From assembly GCA_033239125.1 (NCBI GenBank), contig BSWB01000007.1, forward strand, positions 104,769,582-104,833,581: a DNA stretch of 64,000 bases, read 5' to 3'. The position numbers were made by a program, and so were the translations under genes. Under the pieces are notes generated by a model. The model saw nothing but the letters and a program-made list of their open reading frames with translations. It was not told the DNA's origin and did not search any database. This DNA is from Fagopyrum homotropicum. Its lineage: Eukaryota; Streptophyta; Magnoliopsida; Caryophyllales; Polygonaceae. This document shows positions 22,588-33,721 of the stretch, one piece after another (within the stretch, counting starts at the first letter, position 1; every line of letters starts with the position of its first letter).

Positions 22588-22738
22588 CATGACATGTCCT
22601 TGACAAAGTCATGACGTCCTTTTGACGAGACCAAGACGGAACCATGACGAGAGTTGACGAGACCATGACGAGATCATGACAAGGCCATGCATGGGCTTGA
22701 CAAAGCCATGACCCATTTTGACAAAGCCTTGACAAAAG
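22588..22738 (+). repeat. TGACGAG/TTGACAAAG minirepeat block in B 5' LTR
   Basis: Repeated phrases include CATGACATGTCC, TTGACAAAGTCATGACGTCC, TTGACGAGACCA, CATGACGAGAG and TTGACAAAGCCATGACCC, with a period near 12-24 bp. The same block is in the 3' LTR at about 29444-29595. Confidence 0.8.
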
Positions 22739-23644
22739 CCCACTCTTTCTTGCCTTACCTCAGCCCATGTTCTTTGTTGGATTCTTGTCCAGCCCTTTGC
22801 TTCTCACTTTGTTCTACACGGATCTGAGCAGCCCAGGAGGCCTATCGAGCTCCTCTCTTGTGTGCTGGCAAGTAACGTACAACAACCCTGAAGGATAAGG
22901 AAATTGTCGACTTTCTCTCTCCCCATCTTCATGTAATGGCCGGTTTTCACGCAAGCCTCTTGCTCCTTCCTTTTCTGTGTCGACGTACAGACTCTGAGTA
23001 ACATACCCCCATCGAACAATCCCTCCCTTCTCTTCATGTCCCACCAGCCCAGACTTAGGATGTACTCCAGCCTCGCGTAGTACTTGTGAAGAACGGAGTC
23101 AAGGGCGTCATCCCTCTGGAGAGCCAGTCATCGGACCCTTCTACGACCTGCATACGGGAGACGACAACAGGGAGGCTGCAATGATGAGTATGAACCACCA
23201 CACCCCTCACAGTCTCCACTGCGAGGCTCACGGTAAGCCCGTACTTCCTCTTCCCTTCCCGTTTTTGAACCCCAGGAACCAACAGAGGGTCTTGATGCTT
23301 CCCTAGTAACTTGTGCAGACTCCCTTCTTGCACAACTAGAGCCTCTCCTTCCTACTGCATCATCCTCTGTAGGCAAGCAGTCACCAAACCAACAGTAGGA
23401 GTCAAGCAAGCCGAAACCTCCCATGGTCGAACCCTAGAATCGAGTAAGACTCATACCTCTTTTGGTTACCTTTCCCTCCATACATATGAGCTATTAGATG
23501 CTACAAAATCTGTCCTAAACTCACTCAGGTCGAGCAGGGAGAAGCACTGTAAAAGGATTTACTTTTCTGCATTATCAAAACTATGTCCAGTACCCAACTT
23601 CAGAATCAGATTTAGGTATGAAATACTCCTACTTTTTGACTGAA

Positions 23645-24390
23645 ATTTTAATATGATATAGTTGGCATATTGTTGTATAACATATTCAAATTTGAGAGGA
23701 ATCCAACTATTGGTTTAGGAGTTATGATTTTTTGAAGTTGGGACCTTGAACAATTTTTCTATTTTTGCTGAAAGTTCTAAGTGTTGGGAAAAACAACATG
23801 TGATGCAGTTTTGTGAGAGGGTTTTGAATAGGCTTTTGATCTCGTTTGCTGCTGAATTTTGGATATATTATAGATAAGATTTTATAGTAGAACATATCAA
23901 AATTTGAGAGGAATCCAGCGAGTAGTTTAGGAGTTATGATTTTTCAAAGTTTAGACAGTGTGTTGTTTGTTAAGTGTTTGCTTAATTTCCCAAGTGTCGA
24001 AAACTGCATGTCGATACAGTTTTGTGACCCTGATTTGGGTACGTTAGACTCCGTCTTTAGTGCTGATTTTTTGATATGTTGTAGTTGGTATTATATAGTA
24101 TAACATACCGAAATATGAGAATATTTCGAGATATAGTTAAGGAGATATGATTCTCCAAAGTTGTTTCCTCATGCAGTTTTCTAGATTATGCTGATATATT
24201 CTAAGTATGAGAACAACTGCTTGTGATGCAGTTTTTTAAAATAGATTTGGAGGGGTTATTGACCTCTGTTGGACGTGAGTTTTGGATATTTTGTTGATGG
24301 ATATATATAGGAACATGTAGTAAAAGTTGAGAGCGATCCATTGGGTTAATCCAGATTTAGGATGATCCGAAGTTGGGTGTAAGTATAGTT
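23645..24390 (+). repeat. four diverged tandem units of about 210 bp in B 5' LTR
   Basis: Anchors GATATAGTTGGCATATTG (about 23655), GGATATATTATAGATAAG (23862), GATATGTTGTAGTTGG (24073) and GGATATTTTGTTGATGG (24287) are each followed by a GAGAGGAATCC-like then TAGGAGTTATGATTTTT-like text. A GTGATGCAGTTTT phrase ends several units. The same series is at about 30505-31240 in the 3' LTR. Confidence 0.75.
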
Positions 24391-25329
24391 TAGTTTAGAA
24401 GAGTTGTGTTAGGTTTTAAGTGGCGATCAATCTTATGCGTTTATGTTCTTGTGAGGATGTTGAGCCTAGAAGTCTACGGACTTCTAGTTGACTAGAGCGT
24501 TGTTTGATTCGTGTGCCTTGTCTTGAACAGGCGTTGTGCGTTTCCCGAGGGGAACTTGAGAGTGTGCTGATCGGTTGCTCTTGGAGACCGGTAAGTCCAC
24601 GGACTTACTTAGCTGACTTCTTGTATGAGTGTAATGTGTATGAGTGGTGTTTGTTAGTTATGATAAATAACGAAACCGGATTAGGCCGACTTTATTATAT
24701 TATGTAATTGATCCAAGTGTATGATAATGGGTCGTGACATCATCTGCCTAGCTCTTGCGAGAGTCTAGGAGGTTCCCTGCGACCAGTCTTGTTAGGTAGA
24801 CGGTCAGATGCATTAGTACTATTCCTCGTTGGTAAACGGGGACAGGGGCGAGGTTCGGGAATCCCTCGTGTCACAAAATAAGTATCATTAGTAATGACCT
24901 ATCACCTAATTAAAGATAATAAAAGGATTGAGTGTTGCATGTTGATTGCGTATGTTGTGTGTTTGTGCTTTTACCTTTATACTTATGCATAGAATGTTAG
25001 CTAACGGTATTATACCGCTTTGTAGATGCCCTTGCAGGTTAAGACAGTTGTAGAGAGATCCGGAGGAAATGGTCAGCCGGGTCCACGTACTCATTTAGTT
25101 GGGGACGAGGTTGTCTTATGTTCTTCTTAGGCGTCGTTTTAGTACCGTTTCTTTGTAAGGCTGATACATATCCTTCATGTATATATTGTTTAAAGTTTTC
25201 AAATGTTTTTAATACCTTTGTGCCTTGTTGTAAGATCCTAGTAAAATTGTTGTCAAACTAAGGTCGGGACCCATTGTGAGGTCCTAACCAGTAGTTCCCC
25301 GAGTTCTGAGAATTTGGGGTCTTACAATA

Positions 25330-25342
25330 TGGTATCGGAGCC
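25330..25342 (+). promoter_or_regulatory. primer-binding site of element B
   Basis: TGGTATCGGAGCC starts three bases after the LTR end. It differs by one base from TGGTATCAGAGCC, the initiator-Met tRNA site seen in elements C and N. Confidence 0.75.
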
Positions 25343-25914
25343 AGGTTGGAAACAATGGCACTTGAAATCTTATGAAAGACCAAATGTATAAAATAACTAG
25401 AACCCGAAAGGGGTCTAAAATTTTCAAAACAGATTTCTGTTTTTACACACACGCATAGTCGGGTTGTTGGGTTAGTAGTACGTTGGACCACCATCGCTCT
25501 CCGTGGATCTCTGCAACTTGGATCGTTAGGAGTGAGTATATAGACTTTTTATGAGGTTTACTATTATATGTTATATACATGTGTATGCTTAGCTTGTTAG
25601 TATCCTAAAGGATATTTAATATCCTTTAGTCGTGATATCAAGAAGCGATTATCGCCTCATGATAAATCAGTAGCTGACTTGAAGAGTCTCCAAAACGGGG
25701 CAATGGAATCAGACGTAGAATTGAGTAATATACTCGGGTGGGCCGCTTGGTGATCCTTTCAAATCATCCAAAGAACAAGTATAATTGAGTACAACCAAGA
25801 TTGCGGAATCAAGGACATTATAATCAAGGCGGATGCCGCCCCATAGACCAATAGGGGCATGAGAAACCAGAAGAGACAAAGTGTTAATCCGGGTGTGAGA
25901 ATCTAAGGTGCACG

Positions 25915-26900
25915 AAATGAAGACCTACAATTGAGTGTAAAAGTAAAAAGGCAGACCCCACAAGCGTGGGGGGTTTTGACCTCCTCAGAGATATAAGATG
26001 TTTGAAAGAAACCTCGACGCCAATATCCAAAGAATGGAAGCCTGTAGCAGGGTCAACGGAGTTTTAGGAAGGCGATATTACCACAAACACTAGTGAAGAA
26101 ATCTGTATGGGAGAACGGACTTGCTAGACTCGAGAGTCCAGGGTAAGCCGAATTATCACTGGACCTAAGCCATCAACACATATGGTCCATGCAAAAGGAG
26201 CTGCAAGTGGATGATCATTACGGCCATAAGAATTTCAAAGACGCTTGCAAGCTATCGTGGAAACTTGAAACGACTATTTATGCCAGATGAATGAAATAAT
26301 TGGACTAGAGAAATGGAGTTAGCCCATAAGAAGCGGAAGGGTGGAAGGTAGTACGAACTAAAGAAGTATAAAAGGATTGTTGTGAGAAACTGTTTACCTA
26401 CTAGCTAAGGAAATTTTGACAAATCATAATTAACACGGAATGGAGACTTACAACTAAATGTAAGAGCGAAAGGTAGACTTCACAAGCCTGGAGACTTTTT
26501 GTCTTCTTTAAAGATAAGAATTCTAAGAGGAATCACAACGACAGTATCAAAAGGATCGAAGCCTTGTAACATAGTCAACAGAGATTTGGAAGGAAATATT
26601 ACAACAACGCCGATTAAGGAACCTGTGCTTGTGAGAATCGTGTGGTGGACTCAAGAGTCCAGGGTAACCCCCATTTATAACAGAACATAGGTCATCAACA
26701 CAGACGGTCCTTGTAAAGGGACTACAATTGGGAGGTAATTAAAAGTTATCGGAACTACAAGACGCTTACCATCTATCGTGAAGTGTTAGGAACGACTTTT
26801 GACATCAGGCGAATGGCACAATGAGACTTGAGAAAGAGAGTTGTCCCAAAGGAAGCAAAAGAGTAAAAGATAAGACGAACTAAAGAAGGATAAAAGGATT
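25915..26900 (+). repeat. diverged tandem duplication, unit about 523 bp
   Basis: Unit 1 begins near GAAGACCTACAATTGAGTG (25920) and unit 2 near GGAGACTTACAACTAAATG (26443). Parallel landmarks are GACTCGAGAGTCCAGGGTAA against GACTCAAGAGTCCAGGGTAA, CCATCAACACATATGGTCC against TCATCAACACAGACGGTCC, and ACGAACTAAAGAAGTATAAA against ACGAACTAAAGAAGGATAAA. Confidence 0.82.
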
Positions 26901-29060
26901 AATCTAGTAGGTGGCGTGCACCAAAAGTTTAATACCAGTAGAGGTATGAAATTGAGATAAGTCAATTATAGACTGACCGATGTCAACCAAGGACGTGCAA
27001 GTATTGTTTGGTATTGACGAGTTATGTGCCGTTAAGAAGAGATATTTGTGACGGTGGATCTATGGAGTAGCTTTACCGACACCTTAGAGGATTTCCTTAA
27101 GTAGGCAACGACAACCTTCTTGGATGAATTAAAGGTATAAAGAGAAACATTTTAAGGGTTACTTCTTGGCTAGTTAAGATCAAACTCAGGTCAAGTCAGG
27201 GAGTTTGAATCCGTGGTAGAAGAATTAAGGAAGTAAGCGGAAGAAGTTGTTTTTCAATCGTTGTTTTATTTTCTTAAGGCAAGTAAAGAAGGTACTTGTT
27301 ACTTCATCCGTATAAGACTCATGGTGTAATTGGAAGAAAGAGTTTTGGGGTCAATCATTTTAGACTTAAAGAAAAGGTCCTTAGGATTAATGAGTGACAA
27401 AAGGATAAGCAGAGTAGTGCAGCGGAAGCGTGGTGGGTCCTAACCCACAAAGCAAGACGCTCAAGGGTACTGATGGATGTCGTGTCGAATTTAAGATGGT
27501 GATAGTTGGTGAAATGCATTCTAGTTGGAAGAAACGTGAGATAGGATATGTGAGTGACTAGAAATGTTGTACGGAAACTTATGTTCAAGTAGAGGTAATA
27601 GAAGGAGACTAGTACCCTATTAGGGATCCGAGTGAAGAGTGGTGGCTTTGTTACATGTTGCCGGACAAGTAGTTTTGGAATTTTATACTAATAGAATACT
27701 CTAGAGTGAGTTTTCCGGATGGATTAGGAAAGAATTAATGATGTAACAAAAGTATTGTGCATGGCCTGCACTAGAAAGCTCAAAGTGAGTAACTACCGTC
27801 TTGAGTCGAAGATACATAAGAAAGAGAAGCGGAAGGAGCATACTTGCAACCTAGTAACCGTGATTAAAGAGAGCATAATCTCGGAGTAGATTTTATGGGT
27901 AATGTTATGTCGGAACAAAGCATAGTTGCGTTTTGAGTTAGAGGGATATTACTAGTCCGATAAAAGTGGAGGATACAAGAGTTCAATGTTGACGATGTGT
28001 TAGCATTTATCGAGTATTTATGATCAAATAACTGTGATATAAGATCACTTTGTGTCTAATACCGTCATTCCGGACATATTCTATGTCACTTAAGATCTTG
28101 GGAAATGTGTGGCAAGCCTAGTTTAGAGCTAACGATATATTAGAGATCTATAAAAAATATAATAATGCGAAGTGAACAAAGAGGATGACCACTAGATTTG
28201 ATTTTAGTTGTCTCGAGTGTTAGACCTGAAAAGGGTAAAGGTGACGATTCCTGACCTGAGGAATAAGATGACTGAGTAATATTAAAAGACAAGATCAAGA
28301 GGGTCGTGATACGAAGAGCATTGAGCACTTGGTAAGTGTTGGTGGATGTCCAAGACCTTGGACCTGATTGTGTAGTCGGAACCTTTTCAGAAGGCCGGAA
28401 GCAAGTGGTCATAACGAAGGGAAGAAAGTTGAATAGATCATTTTCCGTAGGGTCATCAAAGGATCTAGAAGTGAGTTGTGTAAGACAACCATTAGAAGTT
28501 TTAAAGCGGTTTAAAAGTGACTGATGGACTAATATTCCTCACCCTATTAGAGAGTGCAACTCTAGTTTTCCACGAAGACTAAGTTTTGGAACTGAGTTTG
28601 AGAATTTCAGTTGGAGAGATACCTACCAGACACGAGTGAGGTCATCAGATTAGAGGATCAGACAGTTGAGCCGGATGATACCGTTGAGATATCCGGTAAC
28701 CACTCTAGAACGTGGTAGCAGGCGCTTGTGATCTAAGTACCTCAAAAGATTTAAGATTCAGTGGTTTTATGAAAAGTTGATAAGGCTACCTAGGATATTG
28801 GGAATAGTAAGAGACTTAACCTTTCAAAGACCTATGCAACGATAGTTGTAACCTCGAGAGTGACGAGTTAGGGCTTGACCTTGTATGTGTGATATTGTTT
28901 GACTACTTGTTTATTTCATGATTGAGTGTTTAGTCAGTGATGAGTGCTTTCGGTAATCTTGATGTGCGGGAAACTTAGATGTGGAAACGACGAGACTTTT
29001 CTGTAGTGATCAAACACACCCATTTGGTGCCTTAAAGGCCGAACAGGATTGTCTTACCCT

Positions 29061-29097
29061 AAGTTTCGGGACGAAACTTATTTTGAGGGGGATCTGA
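29061..29097 (+). promoter_or_regulatory. hairpin and polypurine tract of element B
   Basis: AAGTTTCG-GGA-CGAAACTT forms an 8-bp stem with a 3-base loop, followed by TTTTGAGGGGGATCTGA and then the 3' LTR start at 29098. The polypurine tract would prime plus-strand DNA synthesis. Confidence 0.7.
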
Positions 29098-31842
29098 TGT
29101 AACGACTGGATTTTTCGTTACGCTTTGATAGGGTTAGAGGAGTTTAGAAAACAAAATTAAAATTTAGTGAGACTAGGATATACAAGTTTATTTATGGAAG
29201 TCATTTGATTAAATTCATTGTTCTAAGTTTCGGGACGAAACTTATTTTAAGGGGGTACTGATGTAATATCGAAATTTTATTCTGTTTAATTCCGTAGCAA
29301 ACCGGATTTCGATCCGTTGATCCTTATTTGTCTACCTAGTCAAACACAATATCTCAAAATTTTATCATTTTATGTAACCTCACTTCACATAAAATGATAG
29401 AATTTTTATAGCAAACCCTAATCCACCAAACCCTAGTTTATATCATGACATGTCCTTGACAAAGTCATGACGTCCTTTTGACGAGACCAAGACGGGACCA
29501 TGACGAGAGTTGACGAGACCATGACGAGATCATGACAAGGCCATGCATGGGCTTGACAAAGCCATGACCCATTTTGACAAAGCCTTGACAAAAGTCCACT
29601 CTTTCTTGCCTTACCTCAGCCCATGTTCTTTGTTGGATTCTTGTCCAGCCCTTTGCTTATCACTTTGTTCTACACGGATCTGAGCAGCCCAGGAGGCCCA
29701 TCGAGCTCCTCTCTTGTGTGCTGGCAAGTAACGTACAACAACCTTGAAGGATAAGGAAATTGTCGACTTTCTCTCTCCCCATCTTCATGTAACGGCCGGT
29801 TTTCACGCAAGCCTCTCGCTCCTTCCTTTTCCGTGTCGACGTAAGACTCTCAGTAGCATACCCCCATCGAACAATCCCTCCCTTCTCTTCATGTCCCACC
29901 AGCCCAGACTTAGGATGTACTCCAGCCTCGCGTAGTACTTGTGAAGAACGGAGTCAAGGGCGTCATCCCTCTAGAGAGCCCGTCATCGGACCCTTATCCG
30001 ACCTACATACAGGAGACGACAACAGGGAGGCTGCAATGATGAGTATGAACCACCACACCCCTCACTGTCTCCATTGCGAGGCTCACGGTAAGCCCATACT
30101 CCCTCTTCCCTTCTTGTTTTTGAACCCCAGGAACCAACAGAGGGTCTTGATGCTTCCCTGTAACCTGTGCAGACTCCCTTCTTGCACAACTAGAGCCTCT
30201 CCTTCCTGCTGCATCATCCTCTGTAGGCAAGCAGACACCAAACCAACAGTAGGAGTCAAGCAAGCCGAAACCTCCCATGGTCGAACCCTAGAATCGAGTA
30301 AGACCCATACCTCTTTTGGTTACCTTTCCCTCCATACATATGAGCTATTAGATGCTACAAAATCTGTCCTAAACTCACTCAGGTCGAGTAGGGAGAAGCA
30401 CTGTAAAAGGATTTACTTTTCTGCATTTTCAAAACTGTGTCCAATACCCAACTTCAGAATCAGATTTAGGTATGAAATACTCCTCCTTTTTTACTAAAAT
30501 TTTAATATGATATAGTTGGCATATTGTTGTAGAATATATTAAAATTTGAGAAGAATCCAGCTAGTTTTTTAGGAGTTATGATTTTTCGAAGTTGGGACCT
30601 TAAACAGTTTTTCTATTTTTGCTTAAAGTTGTAAGTGTTGGGAAAAACAACATGTGATGCAGTTTTGTGAGAGGGTTTTGAATAGGCTTTTGATCTCGTT
30701 TGCTGCTGAATTTTGGATATATTATAGATAAGATTTTATAGTAGAACATATCAAAATTTGAGAGAAATCCAGCGAGTAGTTTAGGAGTTATGATTTTTTA
30801 AAGTTAAGACAGTGTGTTGTTTGTTAAGTGTTTGCTGAATTTTCCAAGTGTGGAAAAGTGCATGTCGATATATTTTTGTTACCCAGATTTGGGTAAGTTA
30901 GACTCCGCCTTTAGTGCTAATTTTTCGATATGTTGTAGTTGGTATTATATAGTATAACATACCGAAATATGAGAATATTCCGAGATATAGTTAAGGAGAT
31001 ATGATTCTCCAAAGTTGGTTTCTCATGCAGTTTTTAGGTTATGCTGATATATTCTAAGTATGAGAAAACTGCTTGTGATGCAGTTTTGTGAAATAGATTT
31101 GTAGGGGCTATTGACCTCTATTGGACGTGAGTTTTGGATATGTAGTTGATGGATATATATAGGAACATGTAGTAAAACTTGAGAGCGATCCGTTGGGTTA
31201 ATCCAGATTTAGGATGTTCCGAAGTTGGGTATTGGTATAGTTTAGTTTAGAAGAGTTGTGTTAGGTTTTAAGTGGCGATCAATCTTATGCGTTTATGTTC
31301 TTGTGAGGATGTTGAGCCTAGAAGTCTATGGACTTCTAGTTGACTAGAGCGTTGTTTGATTCGTGTGCCTTGTCTTGAACAGGCATTGTGCGTTTCCCGA
31401 GGGGAACTTGAGAGTGTGCTGATCGGTTTCTCTTGGAGACTGGTAAGTCCACAGACTTACTTACTTGGCTTCTTGTATGAGTGTAATGTGTATGAGTGGT
31501 GTTTGTTAGTTATGATAAACAACAAAACCGGATTAGGCCGACTTTATTATATTATGTAATTGACCCAAGTGTATGACAACGGGTCGTGACATCATCTGCC
31601 TAGCTCTTGCGAGAGTCTAACAGGTTCCCTGCGACCAGCCCAGTCAGGTAGACAGTCAGATGCATTAGTACCATTCATCGTTGGTAAACGGGGACAGGGG
31701 CAAGGTTTGGGAATCCCTCGTGTCACAAAATAAGTGTCATTAGTAATGACCTCTCACCTAATTAAAGATAATAAAAGGATTGAGTGTTGCATGTTGATTG
31801 CGTATGTTGTGTATTTGTGATTTTACCTTTATACTTATGCAT
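29098..31842 (+). repeat. 3' LTR of element B, first part
   Basis: It is colinear with 22241-24995 of the 5' LTR, including the internal polypurine tract (second start TGTAATATCGG at 29262), the minirepeats and the 210-bp units. It breaks off at ACTTATGCAT, the target duplication of element A (TGCAT, 31838-31842). Confidence 0.9.
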
Positions 31843-33596
31843 TGATAGCATGAATTATAGTCTATATTTTGGGGTTTGTTTGGACGTTTTATCTTTCATA
31901 ATCTGCATGTTTGTATGTATATTATGTGATTTTACTACCATTTCATCTACCTTTGCGAGAATCGAGGTCTACACCTAGTTTTGTTGTAATCGTAGGTAAA
32001 ATGACACGTTTCGCATCAAAAAGGAGCAAAAGGAGTCATGAGTCATTTGGAGCTACATCCAGGGAGCATAGCCATGGATTAAAGATTTACTTCGGACCAG
32101 TTTTGAGAGATTTCACATTCAGTTGTGACTCACCTCGGTTGACCAGAGATTCATCTCTACCGAGGTGATCCAGAGACGCCGACTCGACCGAGGCGAACAC
32201 CTAGGACGCGGCGAGAATATTTTATTCTTGGCTGAGATCTTTTAAAATTGGAAAGTGATCTTATATTTTTGGGCTTGGCTCCTGGAAGGAAGGAGATATG
32301 CAAAATCATATAATTTACCTATTTTTATGGGAAGAGATCTTTCTAAGATATTTTATCTTTGGAGGGTTATTTTCCTATAAAAAGGGTTGGATTTTCCACA
32401 AATCCGAGATCCGCTATCACCCCCGCAAATCTCGCATACATACGAGAAGATCACGCAGCAGCAGCCTACTCCAGTTGGGAGAGATTCGAAGAACCTTTTT
32501 GAAGGTTGAAGGAAGATTGAAGTCTATAGCTTTTATAGCTTTTTGGAGGGTTTTGTAAGATTGTCTTCAATTCCCTCACTTGTTGTCTTGTCTTGTTGGA
32601 TTGCTATCCAAGGAACGCTTTGTTGTGATATTTGATTCAGTTATTGAAGTCTTTTTCATTAAATTCTTCTTGTTCAAATATTCACCTTCTTCCCATATAT
32701 ATAATACTTTCATAATGATGATGAGTGGCTAATTTCCTTGTGTGATTCTAGGGTGATTGGCTGAAGGTTGTGGGAAAAACAATGATAGAATAATCTTAGA
32801 TTCCAGTAGGACCCTGAAAGTTCGAGTCTTTGACCTTAACCCTAAGCATCTCGTTCAGTCGATGAACATCTCGGCCGGGGTGGAAACTGGGTGACCGAGG
32901 TGACTTATCTGATCCATAACTGAGAGTTAAGTGTTAGAGTTTGCCAAATCCTATTCTTATTACACCTTCCCTGGTTCAAAGCAAGCTTAGGATGAGACTT
33001 ACCCGGTAATTCCTTAGTTTGTGTACCAACGATCATAAGTGTAGGTAATAAAGGTTTATCCTTTATTGGGATTTGAGTGTGCTTTCATCCCATCTTTGTG
33101 AGTTAGCCTGAGACTTACCCGGTAAAGGTTGATTCTATTCCCTTAAATGGTGTGTTAGTTTGAGGTTATAGTTCTTTATCTTGATTCCTAGAGACTTACC
33201 CGGTAATAGGAGTTACGGTTTAGGATTAGTGTGTAGTGAGACTTACCCGGTGATCTACTCCACTCTAGTAACACCTTCCCCACGCAAAAATCTCAGCTTT
33301 GTCCGCTTATCTATAGATCTTGAGTTGGAACCACAACTAGATGCTTTAATCCCTGGAATTGCATGTTTGCTTTATTGACTTCTTATTCATCTTTGATTGT
33401 GTTAATTGCTCTTTGTGGTTAGTATTCATGAAGCTTACCGTTATTGACTTTGTTTCACCGAGTCCCTGTGATCGACCCCTGTAATTTTCTTGCTTTTTAC
33501 TACGATTGACCCGTACACTGCGGGTTCGCATCCTTGTTTTAAGCTTAAGTCTAGGGTTATAAATTTAAAGCTTGCACACACCGTTTGGAGCGAACA
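31843..33596 (+). repeat. 5' LTR of element A
   Basis: It starts TGATAGCATG and ends GAGCGAACA. It holds a TATA box, dyad motifs of CTCGACCGAG type (32132-32190 and 32850-32905), four copies of GAGACTTACCCGGTRA (about 32994, 33111, 33191 and 33238) and an AATAAAGG/CCTTTATT inverted repeat (about 33048-33067). Near the end is CCGTACACTGCGGGTTCGC, shared with LTR M. Confidence 0.95.
32375..32384 (+). promoter_or_regulatory. putative TATA box of element A LTR
   Basis: CTATAAAAAG lies about 530 bp into the LTR, a plausible U3 promoter position. The downstream ACTTACCCGG repeats would then be in R/U5 and so in the RNA leader. Confidence 0.6.
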
Positions 33597-33602
33597 AGTT
33601 TT

Positions 33603-33620
33603 TGGCGCCGTTGCCGGGGA
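33603..33620 (+). promoter_or_regulatory. primer-binding site of element A
   Basis: TGGCGCCGTTGCCGGGGA lies six bases after the LTR end. It is the primer sequence typical of Athila/Tat-group elements and complementary to an Asp-tRNA 3' end (known for the group). Confidence 0.88.
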
Positions 33621-33721
33621 CTTGGTCTAGACCGAGCCGGTACGGTTTGCTCTTGGGGCGCTTGCCCCGTGTCATCTAACCACTCTACTTGAGTGAATTT
33701 TGCAGGTTCTTTCTTAGGTAT

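Larger units (their letters stand above)
22241..25326 (+). repeat. 5' LTR of element B
   Basis: It starts TGTAACGACTGG and ends GGGGTCTTACA. It is composite: after 164 bp there is an internal polypurine tract and a second LTR-like start, TGTAATATCGG (22405). It contains a TTGACAAAG/TGACGAG minirepeat block (22588-22738) and four diverged tandem units of about 210 bp (23645-24390). Frames such as 23311-23643 and 24504-24707 recur in the 3' LTR without family resemblance and are not genes. Confidence 0.88.
25327..29097 (+). other. non-coding interior of element B
   Basis: A primer-binding site (TGGTATCGGAGCC, 25330-25342) opens it, and a polypurine tract (TTTTGAGGGGGAT) closes it near 29080-29093. 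Between them I find no gag, protease, RT or integrase text in any frame; the longest frames (27355-27588, 28140-28412) look random. The sequence is purine-rich on the plus strand. A roughly 523-bp diverged tandem duplication occupies about 25915-26900. Confidence 0.75.

Noticed and set aside
23055..23643. Overlapping frames on both strands, recurring at 29983-30497, as a possible gene pair
   Set aside because: The recurrence is only because both lie in the two LTRs of element B; frames differ between copies and have no family resemblance.
31784..32558. Frames duplicated at 41813-42659 as possible genes
   Set aside because: They are parts of the two LTRs of element A; identity reflects LTR duplication.
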